Program-made: the position numbers and the translations under genes
Shown: positions 38,181-46,180 of the stretch, in pieces
How positions within the stretch are numbered: the stretch's first letter is position 1
How the letters are laid out: each line of letters opens with the position of its first letter
The notes under the pieces: generated by a model
Seen by the model: only the letters and a program-made list of their open reading frames with translations
What the model was told of the DNA's origin: nothing
The model's database searches: none
Assembly: GCA_016210855.1 (NCBI GenBank)
Contig: JACQTJ010000125.1
Coordinates: 1-49,546, forward strand
Length of the DNA: 49,546 nucleotides
From: Acidobacteriota bacterium
GTDB lineage: Bacteria > Acidobacteriota > Terriglobia > Acidiferrales > 2-02-FULL-67-57
Reading direction: 5' to 3'

Positions 38181-41100
38181 CTACTTGGGCGGCTGCTTGC
38201 GCTTGCGCAGCCGGTCGAGGATGTCGCCCAGCGTCCCGGCGGGCTTGTCGCGCCCGCGGCCGAGCTTCATTTCCATGAGCCGTCCCAGGTCGAGCTCCAG
38301 CTTGGGGGCGGCGAAGGTGCCGCGAATCAGGAAAGGAATCATGACCCGTCCCTGCTCGTCGGTGAAGAAGCCGCCCACCACTGCTCCCAAGCCGCCGCGG
38401 CTGCTCAAGCGCTGGCTGGCTTCGGGGGTGAAGGTGGCGGTGGACGCAAACGCCAACTCATCCTCCAGGCTGAAGCCGCCCAACGCAGTCATGGTCAGAT
38501 CGGGCGTGCGCAGGGTGAGATCGTCGGTGCGCACCCAGCCGTCGGCGATCTGGAATTGGGTGGTCATGTCTTCGATGGGTGTGTCGCGCTGCTCGGTGCT
38601 CAATCCCGCCAACTGCCCCAGCGCCACCAGTTCCCGGCTGAGGTTGAGTTGCGCGAACCGCCCGTTCACCAGCGACAGTGCACCCTGGCCTACGGCCGAA
38701 CGAAGGATGGCGGGCCGCTCGCTCCCGGCGAAGCGCACCGTCACTGCGCCCCCCAGACGCCCGTGCAGACGGTTCTTCGACTCGGAATTCTCCGAGAGCA
38801 GTTTGTTCGCGTCCACGTTGCGCAGCAGCCCGTTGAACTCGGCCAGCGGCTCCGCACCCTGCAGGTTCACCACCAGCCGGCCGCGGCCGCCGCCGTCGTA
38901 GAGTCCGAACTCGATGGGCTCGCAGGTCACCACGCGGTTGGAGATGCTCAGCGGAGAGACAAACGGCGCCAGGGTCAGCGTGCCGTGGGTCACCCGGTCG
39001 AACTCCAGCCGCCCGCGCCCACTCAAGCGGGCGAACCAGTCGCCGCCCTTTTCCTGGGCGTGCACCACGGGGAGAAAAAGCTGCGATAGCCGCCGGCGCT
39101 TGGGAGGCGCGGCGGGGGCGGCCGGCTGGGCGCCGACTAGGGCCTGGAGGCCCATCACGTCCAGGCGGTCGCCGCGCAGGTCGAAGTTGACCCGGGGGGC
39201 GTCGAAGTTATCTACCCGCAGCGAGCCCTCGAGCTTCGTCCCGGCCGCCGCCAGACGCAGGTTCGTCACCTGGAGCCGGTTGGAAGCAAACTCGACCTCC
39301 GCCTGCTCGATGCCCAGCGGCTGCGTCAGCGCCGCCAGCGTGACCGACGCTCCCGCCAGTTGGACCCGCCCGCTCAGGTCGAGCGGCGAGGCCTTCTCGC
39401 CCAGCAGGCCGCGCAGATCCACGGCGGCCGTCACCCGCCCGCTGGCCCGACCGCCGGGCAGAGGATCGCTGCCCAGGACGCGCGCCAGCCCCACGAGCAC
39501 CTCCAGGTCGGCGCCGTCGGTCTCGACGTGAGCCTCCAGGGCAGGCCGAGTCCGATAGTTGTCCAGACGGAAATTGGCGCGGGCCCGCAGCTCCTCTCCG
39601 AGCGTGGCAGCAAAGGGCGCCGCTGCGAGCCGGGTGGGGCTGAGGGCCAGCTCCAGGGCCGGCACGCGCAGGGGCTGGGGGAGCTGTGGGGTAGTGAGAG
39701 AAAAGTCGCGGAAGGCGAGCGTGCCTTCGTAGGCGATCTTCGCCGGCTCGGCCAGCGGCCCGCTCAGGTCAATCGCCGGGCGCACCCGCCCGCTCAGCTT
39801 CTGCCCTTCGCCGAGCGGGTTGGCGCCGAAGGCCGAGGCCAGCGCCAGGAGCGGCCCGACCGGAACGTCCTCACCCGTCACCCGCGCTTTCAGGCGCGCC
39901 TGGCCGCGATAGTCGTCCACCGTGGCTGCCAGCGTCAGGTTCACGCCCGGCTCGGGCGAGATCGTAAAGGGCGCGGCGATGAGGCGCTCGCGGTCGAACT
40001 CGACGACCACGGCCGGCACCTCAACCGGCTTCGCCAGCTCGGCGAACTTCAGGGAAAGCGCCCGGAACTTGAGGGTGCCGCCGTAGCTCATCCGGGCGGG
40101 CTCGGCCAGCGGCCCGGCGAGCTTCAGGGCCGGCTGGACGAATCCGGTCACCTGCTGCCCTTCGCTCAGCGTCTTCACTCCGAAGCGCGCCCCCAGCGCC
40201 AGCAGTGGTGCCAGAGGCACTTCCCCGCCGCCGACACGGGCCTCGACGACCGGCCGGCTGCGAAAGCCCGAGACGGAACCGGCAAGTATCAGGCTCACGC
40301 CCGGCTCCGGGGAGACGCTGAAGGGGGCCGCCGTGATGCGGTCCGGCTCGAGGGTGAGGTCGAGGGCCGCCACCCGCAGGGGCTGGGCAAAGCCTTCCAG
40401 CTTCACCCCGAGGTCGCGTATCTTTGCCGTGCCGGTGAGTTGCCAAGCGTCCGACGCCCCGCTGGCCTTGAGCTCAGCCGTCAGCTTGCCCGTCGCCGGC
40501 GGAAGTCCTGGGGGCAGCGGGTATCCGAGCCGGGATGGAATTCGCGCCAACGCTCCCAAGTCGGCCTCGGCGGTGGTGAGCTTCAGGTCGAACCGAATCG
40601 GAGCCCCCAGCCTCAGGCTGCCCTGGCCCGCCACCCGCGCGCCGGCGTACTTGACCACCGTGTCGCCGAGCTCGACTCGGCTCCAGTCGGCAGGCAGCCG
40701 GGCCGAAAGCTCCAGGGCGAGGTTGTCCGCCGCCTGAGCCCCAAGGAGAGTCACCGTGCCGCTCAAGCTGATTGCGTCCGGGGTGGAGCTGAGTTTCAGC
40801 GCCCCGGCCAGCGCCCCCAGCCGCGCGAGCTCCGCCGGCACGCTGACCAGCGAGGCCAGGGCGGCCGGTCGGAAGTTTTCCAAGGTCAGCTCTGCCTGAA
40901 AGGGAGTCCGGGCCGGGGCCGCCAAGTCCAGCGGGCCCAGCCGTCCGCTGGCGCTCACCCGGCTGTCGGAATCAAAGCCGACCGCCAGGCGAAAAGGAAA
41001 AGCCTCGGTGGCGCTCAGGTCTGTGGCCGCAAGTTCCACGCCGCTCAGTCGGAGCGGCGTCCGCCCGGCCCGCTCGATGACCACCGTGCCCTCACGCAGC

Positions 41101-41558
41101 CGCCAGTTGCGCACCGGAGCGGCCGCTGGCCCCGGGCTGGAAGCCGGCTTCTCTGCCGGCTCTTCCGCCGCCAGCGTGGCCAGGTTCCACTCCCCCGCGG
41201 CGTTCTGGCGGAGCCAGACCTCGGGGCGAACCAACTCGAGCGCCTGCACCCGGGTCTCGCCGCGCAGGAGTGCCCCCAGGCTGAAGTCGAACTGCACCGC
41301 CTCGGCGCGGATGAACTCCTCTCCGGCAAAGCCCGGGGCCTCGGGGATACGCACCCGGTTCAAGCGTAGGCGCAGCGGCAGCAGCCGCAATTCCAACTCG
41401 GCCGCCTCTACCGGACGGTTCACCGAGCGGCCGAGTTGCTCCAGGATGAGCCCCCGGTAGCGATTGACATCGAAGGTGTAGACGAAGACGGCCGCGGCCA
41501 CCGCCAGCAGCCCGAGCAGGCCCGCCAGGGCAACCAAGGATTTCTTCAGCGCGCTCAT
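38181..41558 (-). CDS. Large AsmA-family protein
   Basis: 1125 aa. Single N-terminal membrane anchor (SLVALAGLLGLLAVAAAVFVYTFDVNRY), followed by the AsmA opening (LGRSVNRPVEAAELELRLLPLRLRLNRVRIPEAPGF) and a long beta-rich periplasmic region. It ends in the classic AsmA C-terminal block (LHGRLGGAVTVRFAGSERPA ... FAQLNLSRELVALGQLAGL). AsmA-like proteins are thought to bridge the periplasm and move phospholipids to the outer membrane. The central part has three tandem copies of a unit of about 117 residues containing AAPFTISPEPGV. The 669-aa plus-strand ORF is a shadow. Preceded by the PBP gene on the same strand after about 70 nt. Confidence 0.9.
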   Translation of the reverse strand: MSALKKSLVALAGLLGLLAVAAAVFVYTFDVNRYRGLILEQLGRSVNRPVEAAELELRLLPLRLRLNRVRIPEAPGFAGEEFIRAEAVQFDFSLGALLRGETRVQALELVRPEVWLRQNAAGEWNLATLAAEEPAEKPASSPGPAAAPVRNWRLREGTVVIERAGRTPLRLSGVELAATDLSATEAFPFRLAVGFDSDSRVSASGRLGPLDLAAPARTPFQAELTLENFRPAALASLVSVPAELARLGALAGALKLSSTPDAISLSGTVTLLGAQAADNLALELSARLPADWSRVELGDTVVKYAGARVAGQGSLRLGAPIRFDLKLTTAEADLGALARIPSRLGYPLPPGLPPATGKLTAELKASGASDAWQLTGTAKIRDLGVKLEGFAQPLRVAALDLTLEPDRITAAPFSVSPEPGVSLILAGSVSGFRSRPVVEARVGGGEVPLAPLLALGARFGVKTLSEGQQVTGFVQPALKLAGPLAEPARMSYGGTLKFRALSLKFAELAKPVEVPAVVVEFDRERLIAAPFTISPEPGVNLTLAATVDDYRGQARLKARVTGEDVPVGPLLALASAFGANPLGEGQKLSGRVRPAIDLSGPLAEPAKIAYEGTLAFRDFSLTTPQLPQPLRVPALELALSPTRLAAAPFAATLGEELRARANFRLDNYRTRPALEAHVETDGADLEVLVGLARVLGSDPLPGGRASGRVTAAVDLRGLLGEKASPLDLSGRVQLAGASVTLAALTQPLGIEQAEVEFASNRLQVTNLRLAAAGTKLEGSLRVDNFDAPRVNFDLRGDRLDVMGLQALVGAQPAAPAAPPKRRRLSQLFLPVVHAQEKGGDWFARLSGRGRLEFDRVTHGTLTLAPFVSPLSISNRVVTCEPIEFGLYDGGGRGRLVVNLQGAEPLAEFNGLLRNVDANKLLSENSESKNRLHGRLGGAVTVRFAGSERPAILRSAVGQGALSLVNGRFAQLNLSRELVALGQLAGLSTEQRDTPIEDMTTQFQIADGWVRTDDLTLRTPDLTMTALGGFSLEDELAFASTATFTPEASQRLSSRGGLGAVVGGFFTDEQGRVMIPFLIRGTFAAPKLELDLGRLMEMKLGRGRDKPAGTLGDILDRLRKRKQPPK
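39550..40400 (-). repeat. Tandem internal repeats in the AsmA protein
   Basis: Units starting ITAAPFSVSPEPGV, LIAAPFTISPEPGV and LAAAPFAATLGEE each lead into a VxAxVxGxxVPLxPLLALxxxFG-like block and an LAEPAxxxYxGTLxFR block, spaced about 117 codons. Most similar between the first two units. Confidence 0.7.
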
Positions 41559-41628
41559 CGGCTCCCTCTCTCTTCTAAGAGGTACACAACCCCGCCGGGG
41601 TTGGCAAGGTGTTTGCGGGAGACCGGCG

Positions 41629-42714
41629 CTAGTTGCCGGTGGCTGGCGGGGGCGGAGGCACGTCTTCGGGGCGGTTCGCCAGCAGGTAGGTCTGGCTCAA
41701 GCCGCGGTACACTTGGCCGGCTACTTCGGCCGCCTTGGAGCCGCTCAGCGGGCGGCCGCCGCGTAGCAACACAATCACCGCGACGCGTTGTCCCCTGGGC
41801 AGCTCACCGTAAGAGGCAAACCAACCCAGCTTGGCGCGGTCTTCGCCGCAAGTGCCGGTCTTGCCGAGGAGGTGCTCTTCGGCTTCGGCGCTCACCCGGG
41901 CGGTGCCATAGAGCACAGCGGCTTCCATCCCGGCCCGCAGCTCGGGCAGCCAGCGCTGGATGGGCAGGTGGCGCTTGACGCGCGGCTTGAACCCGGCCCG
42001 CTCCTTCTCCGTCCGCGGGTATTGCAGGTAGTGAAGCGTGCCCCCGTTGGCGAAGGCCGCCATGAGCGCGGCCAGCTGCAGGGGAGTCACCTTGACGCCT
42101 TCACCAAAGCTCGAGAGCCGCCCCACGCCGCCGTAGGCGGGCGGCCGAGTCGGGAAAGAGCCGGGGTGTTCGTCCTCGACCAGGTAGCCGGCCAGTTCGC
42201 CGAAGCCGAGCAGGCGCGCATACGACGACACCTTCTCGAAGCCGAGCCGCTTGCCCAAGATCTCGAAGAAAGGGTTATTCGAGTAGGCCAGCGCCTCGGT
42301 CAAGTTGATCGACTGGCGTCGGGAAACACGCAGCAGCGTGTCGCCGGTGATCAAACCCTCTTCAAGGGCCGCCAACGAGACGGCCAGCTTGATCGTGGAG
42401 CAGGGCTTAAAGCCCGAAGAAAGCGCCAGCTTTTGGTTGACCAGGGTCAGGATCCGCCCCGAGTCTGCCTCCACCACCATCACGCTGCCGTTCAGATTCC
42501 CCAAGGCCCGAACGGCTACCTCCCGCACCGGGATCTCCTCCCCTTCCAAGAGGTCGTTCACCGTGGGGTCGGCGTAGCTCGGGACCGTGTAGCGCACCCG
42601 GCGGTGGGAGGACTTTTTCTTCTGCGCTGCCTGCACCCAGACCTCTCCGGCAGGCAGGAACACCAGCAGGGCAGCCAGGAAAAAGCTCCACCACCGCAAC
42701 CGTGACCGATGCAT
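41629..42714 (-). CDS. Stand-alone penicillin-binding transpeptidase domain protein
   Basis: 361 aa with an N-terminal signal peptide or anchor (WWSFFLAALLVFLPAG). Serine acyl-enzyme motifs are complete: STIK (Ser 106), SNN (145-147) and KTG (285-287). Surrounding sequence (GSVMVVEADSGRILTLVN, YSNNPFFEILGKRLG, VTPLQLAALMAAFANGG) is that of class A/B PBP transpeptidase domains rather than carboxypeptidases. It lacks the N-terminal dimerisation/pedestal domain of class B PBPs and any glycosyltransferase. Either a minimal D,D-transpeptidase or a PBP-like/class D-type protein of periplasmic location. Start ATG 42714; the track extension to 42783 is not signal-like. A candidate promoter lies upstream. 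Confidence 0.88.
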   Translation of the reverse strand: MHRSRLRWWSFFLAALLVFLPAGEVWVQAAQKKKSSHRRVRYTVPSYADPTVNDLLEGEEIPVREVAVRALGNLNGSVMVVEADSGRILTLVNQKLALSSGFKPCSTIKLAVSLAALEEGLITGDTLLRVSRRQSINLTEALAYSNNPFFEILGKRLGFEKVSSYARLLGFGELAGYLVEDEHPGSFPTRPPAYGGVGRLSSFGEGVKVTPLQLAALMAAFANGGTLHYLQYPRTEKERAGFKPRVKRHLPIQRWLPELRAGMEAAVLYGTARVSAEAEEHLLGKTGTCGEDRAKLGWFASYGELPRGQRVAVIVLLRGGRPLSGSKAAEVAGQVYRGLSQTYLLANRPEDVPPPPPATGN

Positions 42715-42786
42715 CGGGTCGCTCCGGACTTGCCTGCGCTCGGCAGGCGGGACTTTTTTAGTGGTGGCGCTGCAGGATCGCACCCG

Positions 42787-42815
42787 ATCCTAGGCCGGAA
42801 GACGTTTCGATGCAA
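42787..42815 (-). promoter_or_regulatory. Candidate promoter of the PBP-type gene
   Basis: TTGCAT (42815-42810), 17 nt, TAGGAT (42792-42787), about 75 nt before ATG 42714. The leader contains a GCCTGC...GCAGGC hairpin near 42731-42747. Confidence 0.45.
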
Positions 42816-42856
42816 CATCTTTCTTCGAGAAACTCGGGCTTTGGCCCCCTCGGGGG

Positions 42857-42870
42857 GTGACCGCGGTCAC
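42857..42870. promoter_or_regulatory. CRP/FNR-type operator upstream of the hemerythrin operon
   Basis: GTGACCGCGGTCAC is a perfect 14-nt palindrome; with flanking bases it reads GGTGA-CCGCGG-TCACA, one mismatch from the CRP consensus TGTGA-N6-TCACA. It lies 71 nt before the hemerythrin ATG, next to two GC hairpins (GGCCCCCTCGGGGGG and GCGGGC-GGA-GCCCGC). Confidence 0.6.
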
Positions 42871-42941
42871 AGCGGGCGGAGCCCGCCACGGCTAGGCTGA
42901 GTTGGGTATGCAAGAAGAGAAGGATTGAGGAGCTGAATCTC

Positions 42942-43502
42942 ATGACTACAGCCACCGCCGTCCTGCGCAGCGAGCACGATGCCATCCTGCGGATGCTGGA
43001 GGCAACCGAAGAGGCGGTGCGGCTCCTCTACCGCGGGGAAGGGGTGGACCCGGAGACTCTGGCCGGCCTGCTCGAGTTCTTCCGCTTGTTCGCCGACCGC
43101 TGCCACCACGGCAAAGAAGAAGACCTGCTGTTTCCGGCTCTGGAGAAGAAAGGCCTGCCGCGAGCGGGCGGACCCATCGGGGTCATGCTGGACGAGCACG
43201 AGCAAGGACGCTCGCTCCTCCGGGAACTGGGAGAGGCCGGCCAGGCCTACGCCCAGGGCGCCTCCGAGGCGGGGCGTCGCTGGGCCGAAGCCGCCCGCGC
43301 CTATGTCACCTTGCTGCGTCAGCACATCCACAAAGAGAACAACGTGCTGTTCCTGGTGGCGGAGAATCTGCTCTCGGACGCCGAGCAGCAGCAGCTGGCC
43401 CGCGCCTTCGAGAAGGTGGAAGAAGAAAGAATGGGGGCCGGCACCCATGAGCGGCTCCACGCCTTGATGGACAGGCTTGCCACTCAACTCTTGACTCCAT
43501 GA
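42942..43502 (+). CDS. Hemerythrin HHE-domain protein
   Basis: 186 aa four-helix bundle. Candidate di-iron ligands are in the family pattern: EHD (His 12), CHHGKEEDLLFP (His 55/56, Glu 59), DEHEQ (His 86) and RQHIHKENNVLF (His 128-130, Glu). Soluble, cytoplasmic. Such proteins bind O2 or NO or buffer iron. First gene of a three-gene operon with a cytochrome c and a second hemerythrin, behind a CRP/FNR-type operator. ATG 42942 with GAGGAG upstream. Confidence 0.9.
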   Translation: MTTATAVLRSEHDAILRMLEATEEAVRLLYRGEGVDPETLAGLLEFFRLFADRCHHGKEEDLLFPALEKKGLPRAGGPIGVMLDEHEQGRSLLRELGEAGQAYAQGASEAGRRWAEAARAYVTLLRQHIHKENNVLFLVAENLLSDAEQQQLARAFEKVEEERMGAGTHERLHALMDRLATQLLTP

Positions 43503-43577
43503 ATCTTGCGGATAGAAGATGGCGCCAGGCTAGCCGCGAGCCCATGACTGCCGCCCACATCACCTAAGGAGGAATGA

Positions 43578-43913
43578 ATGAAGCACTGGCTGAAACCTGG
43601 CTTGATCCTGCTGATTGCGATGACCACTCCTCTGCTGCTCCTGGGCGGGGGCGATGCGGCAGCGGGCAAACCCGTCTACGACAAGAAGTGCGCCATGTGC
43701 CACGGCGCGGCCGGAGAAGGCAAAGAAGCCATGGCCAAGATGCTCAAGGTGGAATTCCGCCACCTGGGCTGCAAAGAGGTGCAGGCCAAGTCCGACCCCG
43801 AGCTGAGCAAGATCATCACCGAAGGCACGGGGAAGATGAAGGCCGTGACCGGGCTGAGCGTGACGGATGTGGCCAACGTGGTGGCCTACGTTCGCACGCT
43901 GGCCAAAAAGTAG
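43578..43913 (+). CDS. Exported class I cytochrome c (monohaem)
   Basis: 111 aa. Signal peptide (PGLILLIAMTTPLLLLGGG), then KPVYDKKCAMCHGAAGEGKEA: haem-attachment CxxCH at 38-42. The distal ligand is probably Met 87 in GTGKMKAVTGLS. Small periplasmic electron carrier. A consensus TAAGGAGG lies 5 nt before ATG 43578, the strongest Shine-Dalgarno in this region; an out-of-frame ATG at 43574 gives only a shadow ORF. Sits between the two hemerythrin genes, 75 nt after the first. Confidence 0.93.
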   Translation: MKHWLKPGLILLIAMTTPLLLLGGGDAAAGKPVYDKKCAMCHGAAGEGKEAMAKMLKVEFRHLGCKEVQAKSDPELSKIITEGTGKMKAVTGLSVTDVANVVAYVRTLAKK

Positions 43914-43926
43914 CCTGACGGGCGCC

Positions 43927-44406
43927 TTGAAGCGGCACCGGAGCCTGCACCCCCTCAGCGAGCATCATCACCACGTCCTGGTCCAGGCTCTCCAGGTGCG
44001 CCGCGCCGGCACGATCCCGCCCAGCCGACACGCCGCCGCTCTTGAGCGGGTCGCCAGGAGTCTAGTTCGCTTTTGGAAGAAAACCGGGCAGAAGCACTTT
44101 CGTGAAGAAGAAGAGGTGCTGCTCCCTGCCTACGCCCGCCACGTGCCCCTCAACCAGGATGAGGCCGTCATGCGGATGCTTGCCGACCACGCGTCCATTC
44201 GCGCGGCCTTCCACGAGTTGCAGGCGGCGCTGGCGGAACGCCGCCTGGTGGAGGAGGGAGTCGCCATCCTGGGGCGGATGCTGCACGACCACGTGCGGCT
44301 GGAAGAAGAGCAGGTATTCCCGCGGATCGAGGCCACGCTGAGCGAAGCAGAACTCCTCGCCCTCGCTCCGCGCCTCACCCGCCTTTACCGGACCAAGAAA
44401 GGCTAG
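43927..44406 (+). CDS. Second hemerythrin-like HHE-domain protein
   Basis: About 159 aa, distinct from the first copy. Ligand pattern: [10 protein letters not shown] near residues 11-19, [13 protein letters not shown] (His 57, Glu 60-62), LADHAS (His 88) and [14 protein letters not shown] (His 120-122, Glu). The start is uncertain: the track ATG 43867 lies 47 nt inside the cytochrome gene and gives Trp-rich non-family residues; TTG 43927 just after the cytochrome stop fits the fold better but has a poor Shine-Dalgarno. Its stop overlaps the convergent recA stop by 4 nt. Confidence 0.85.
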   Translation: MKRHRSLHPLSEHHHHVLVQALQVRRAGTIPPSRHAAALERVARSLVRFWKKTGQKHFREEEEVLLPAYARHVPLNQDEAVMRMLADHASIRAAFHELQAALAERRLVEEGVAILGRMLHDHVRLEEEQVFPRIEATLSEAELLALAPRLTRLYRTKKG

Positions 44407-45452
44407 CGGGGCTTGCTTCGGGTTCCCCGATCGGCGCCCGAAGCTTCTGCCGGTGGAGTCCCGCCAAGCCCCAGCTTCTCCCGGAGGCCCCGTTCCAGCT
44501 TTTCGCAGATGTCGGCATTCTCCCGCAGGAACTGCCGGGTGTTTTCCCGCCCTTGTCCGATGCGTTCCCCATTCAGAGCAAACCAGGCCCCGCTCTTCTC
44601 GATGATGCCCTGGGCCACCCCCAGGTCGAGCAGGTCGGTTTCCCGGCAAATGCCTTCGCCGTAGATGAGGTCGAATTCGGCCTCCCGGAACGGAGCCGCC
44701 AACTTGTTCTTCACCACCTTGGCGCGGGTATGATTGCCGATGGCGCGCTCACCCTCTTTGATGGTAGCGATGCGGCGAACGTCGATGCGCACGTCGGAAT
44801 AGAACTTGAGCGCCCGGCCGCCGGGGGTGGTTTCCGGATTGCCGAACATCACCCCGATTTTTTCCCGCAGCTGGTTGATGAAGATCAGGCAGGTCTTCGA
44901 CTTGTTCACGATGGCCTTGAGCTTCCGGAGCGCCTGCGACATCAGCCGGGCTTGCAGCCCCATCTGCGGGTCACCCATTTCTCCTTCGAGCTCGGCCTTC
45001 GGCACCAGCGCCGCCACCGAGTCCACCACCACCACGTCCAGGGCCCCGGAGCGAATCAAGGTCTCGGCGATCTCCAGGGCCTGCTCGCCGCTGTCCGGCT
45101 GCGACACGAGCAGGTTGTCCACGTCCACGCCGAGCTTCTTCGCATAGGGGGCGTCCAGCGCGTGCTCGGCGTCGATGAAGGCCGCCATGCCGCCGCGCTT
45201 CTGGGCCTCGGCGATGACATGCAGCGCCAGCGTGGTCTTGCCGCCCGCTTCCGGCCCGAAGATCTCGACCACGCGGCCGCGCGGCATGCCCCCGACGCCC
45301 AGGGCGGCGTCGAGCGAGAGCGCTCCGGTGGGAATCACCGCCACCGGCACCATCACGTCCTTATCGCCCAGGCGCATGATGGAGCCCTTGCCGTATTCCT
45401 TCTCGATCTGGGTGATCGCCACATCCAGTTGACGCTTGCGTTCGTCCGCCAT
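44403..45452 (-). CDS. recA: Recombinase RecA
   Basis: 349 aa. ATP-dependent strand exchange and SOS co-protease. Walker A reads GPEAGGKTT (residues 66-74) where most RecA proteins have GPESSGKTT; it still satisfies Gxxxx[23 protein letters not shown], the L1-L2 region ([55 protein letters not shown]) and the C-terminal domain are normal. Start: GTG 45455 and ATG 45452 are adjacent; ATG overlaps the DUF2007 stop (TGATG). It is the last gene of a thiolase-VKOR-DUF2007-recA operon, and no SOS-box-like palindrome was noticed directly before it. Confidence 0.97.
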   Translation of the reverse strand: MADERKRQLDVAITQIEKEYGKGSIMRLGDKDVMVPVAVIPTGALSLDAALGVGGMPRGRVVEIFGPEAGGKTTLALHVIAEAQKRGGMAAFIDAEHALDAPYAKKLGVDVDNLLVSQPDSGEQALEIAETLIRSGALDVVVVDSVAALVPKAELEGEMGDPQMGLQARLMSQALRKLKAIVNKSKTCLIFINQLREKIGVMFGNPETTPGGRALKFYSDVRIDVRRIATIKEGERAIGNHTRAKVVKNKLAAPFREAEFDLIYGEGICRETDLLDLGVAQGIIEKSGAWFALNGERIGQGRENTRQFLRENADICEKLERGLREKLGLGGTPPAEASGADRGTRSKPR

Positions 45453-45721
45453 CACTGCCTCTCCTTCTCTTCCCGGGAAAGTTCGCCGTCCCGGTCCTCA
45501 CTCATCCCTTGTTCGAGTTCTTCGAGCAGCACCCGCGCGCGCTGCTCATCTTCCTTGCTCACCCACAGCCCGATGTCACCAAACTCACCGGTGGGAATCA
45601 CGCCCGGGTCCAGGTTCCCCAAGCATTCGATGCCGCTCTCGAGCAACATCTGCCTCATCATCTGCGCCTGCACCAGGTCCCGGCCAACCCAAACCCGCAC
45701 GGTTTCGGTTTCCCGTTTCAT
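45452..45721 (-). CDS. DUF2007 small protein
   Basis: 89 aa. [28 protein letters not shown] ... [20 protein letters not shown] is the DUF2007 (putative signal-transducing, GlnB-like/ferredoxin-fold) pattern, followed by a charged tail. Function unknown. ATG 45721 lies 7 nt after the TAG that would end the readthrough form of the VKOR gene, and its stop overlaps the recA start, so it is embedded in that operon. Confidence 0.82.
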   Translation of the reverse strand: MKRETETVRVWVGRDLVQAQMMRQMLLESGIECLGNLDPGVIPTGEFGDIGLWVSKEDEQRARVLLEELEQGMSEDRDGELSREEKERQ

Positions 45722-45728
45722 CCCGGGC

Positions 45729-46148
45729 CTATCGTCCGCCCCACAACAACAGCAGAATGGCCACGTTCACGACGTGGCTGAGCAGTCACAGCCGACACCA
45801 AGTTCCGAGCCGCGCCACCAGCGCCCAGATGAGATAGGGGGCCGCCAGAACCGCGGCGACCGCCAGGGCCAAGTTCGCACTCCACAACCAGCCCGGCAGC
45901 ACGCCGGCCAGGGCCAGGCCCGCCACCGCGCCCGTCAGCGCATAGAAGCCCAGGCCCAGCAGGGCGTTCGGCACCCCCAGCAGCCGGGCGTACGGCGTTT
46001 CGAGGACGGTCATGCAGGTGCGTTCCTCGCGACGACAGAGGGCGGCGGGAACTTCGCGGGCTTCGAAGCGCCCGTAATAAACGATCGTGAAATAGAAAGA
46101 GATCGCGGTTCCCAGAACCGCCAACCCCAACAACCACCACGCGCTCAA
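45729..46148 (-). CDS. VKOR-like thiol oxidoreductase, probable selenoprotein (in-frame TGA read as Sec)
   Basis: Read to the TAG at 45731-45729 this is 139 aa. Helix 1 (WLLGLAVLGTAISFYFTIVYYG) precedes the loop cysteines Cys 38 and Cys 45 in ALCRREERTCMTVLETPYARLLGVPNALLGLGFY, the VKOR family pattern; two more helices follow. The active site reads W-C118-R-L-[TGA 121]-LLSHVVNVAILLLLW, so TGA sits exactly where the second Cys of CxxC belongs. The 18 codons after it encode the expected last helix. A 7-bp stem-loop follows the TGA. The ORF track stops at the TGA (120 aa). VKOR proteins oxidise DsbA-type partners and pass electrons to quinone in the inner membrane. TTG 46148 start with AGCAGG upstream. 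An inactivating Cys-to-stop mutation is the main alternative. Confidence 0.68.
45760..45788 (-). promoter_or_regulatory. Candidate bacterial SECIS: TGA plus stem-loop
   Basis: TGA (45788-45786), 7 nt, GCCACGT-CGTGA-ACGTGGC: perfect 7-bp stem, 5-nt apical loop with G as second base. The loop begins 14 nt after the TGA, slightly closer than in E. coli fdhF. The helix is inside coding sequence, as bacterial SECIS elements are. Confidence 0.6.
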
Positions 46149-46180
46149 ATCAACCTGCTCGCTTGCGCCCCGACAAATCT

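Noticed and set aside
39360-41369. 669-aa ORF antisense to AsmA
   Set aside because: Low-complexity Arg/Gln/Gly composition typical of antisense frames.
43574-43918. 114-aa ORF starting at ATG 43574
   Set aside because: Out of frame with the cytochrome c, whose signal peptide and CxxCH are clear from ATG 43578.
45786-46148. VKOR gene ending at TGA as an ordinary 120-aa protein
   Set aside because: It would lack the second active-site residue and final helix; the conserved-looking continuation and stem-loop favour readthrough, though mutation or sequencing error cannot be excluded here.
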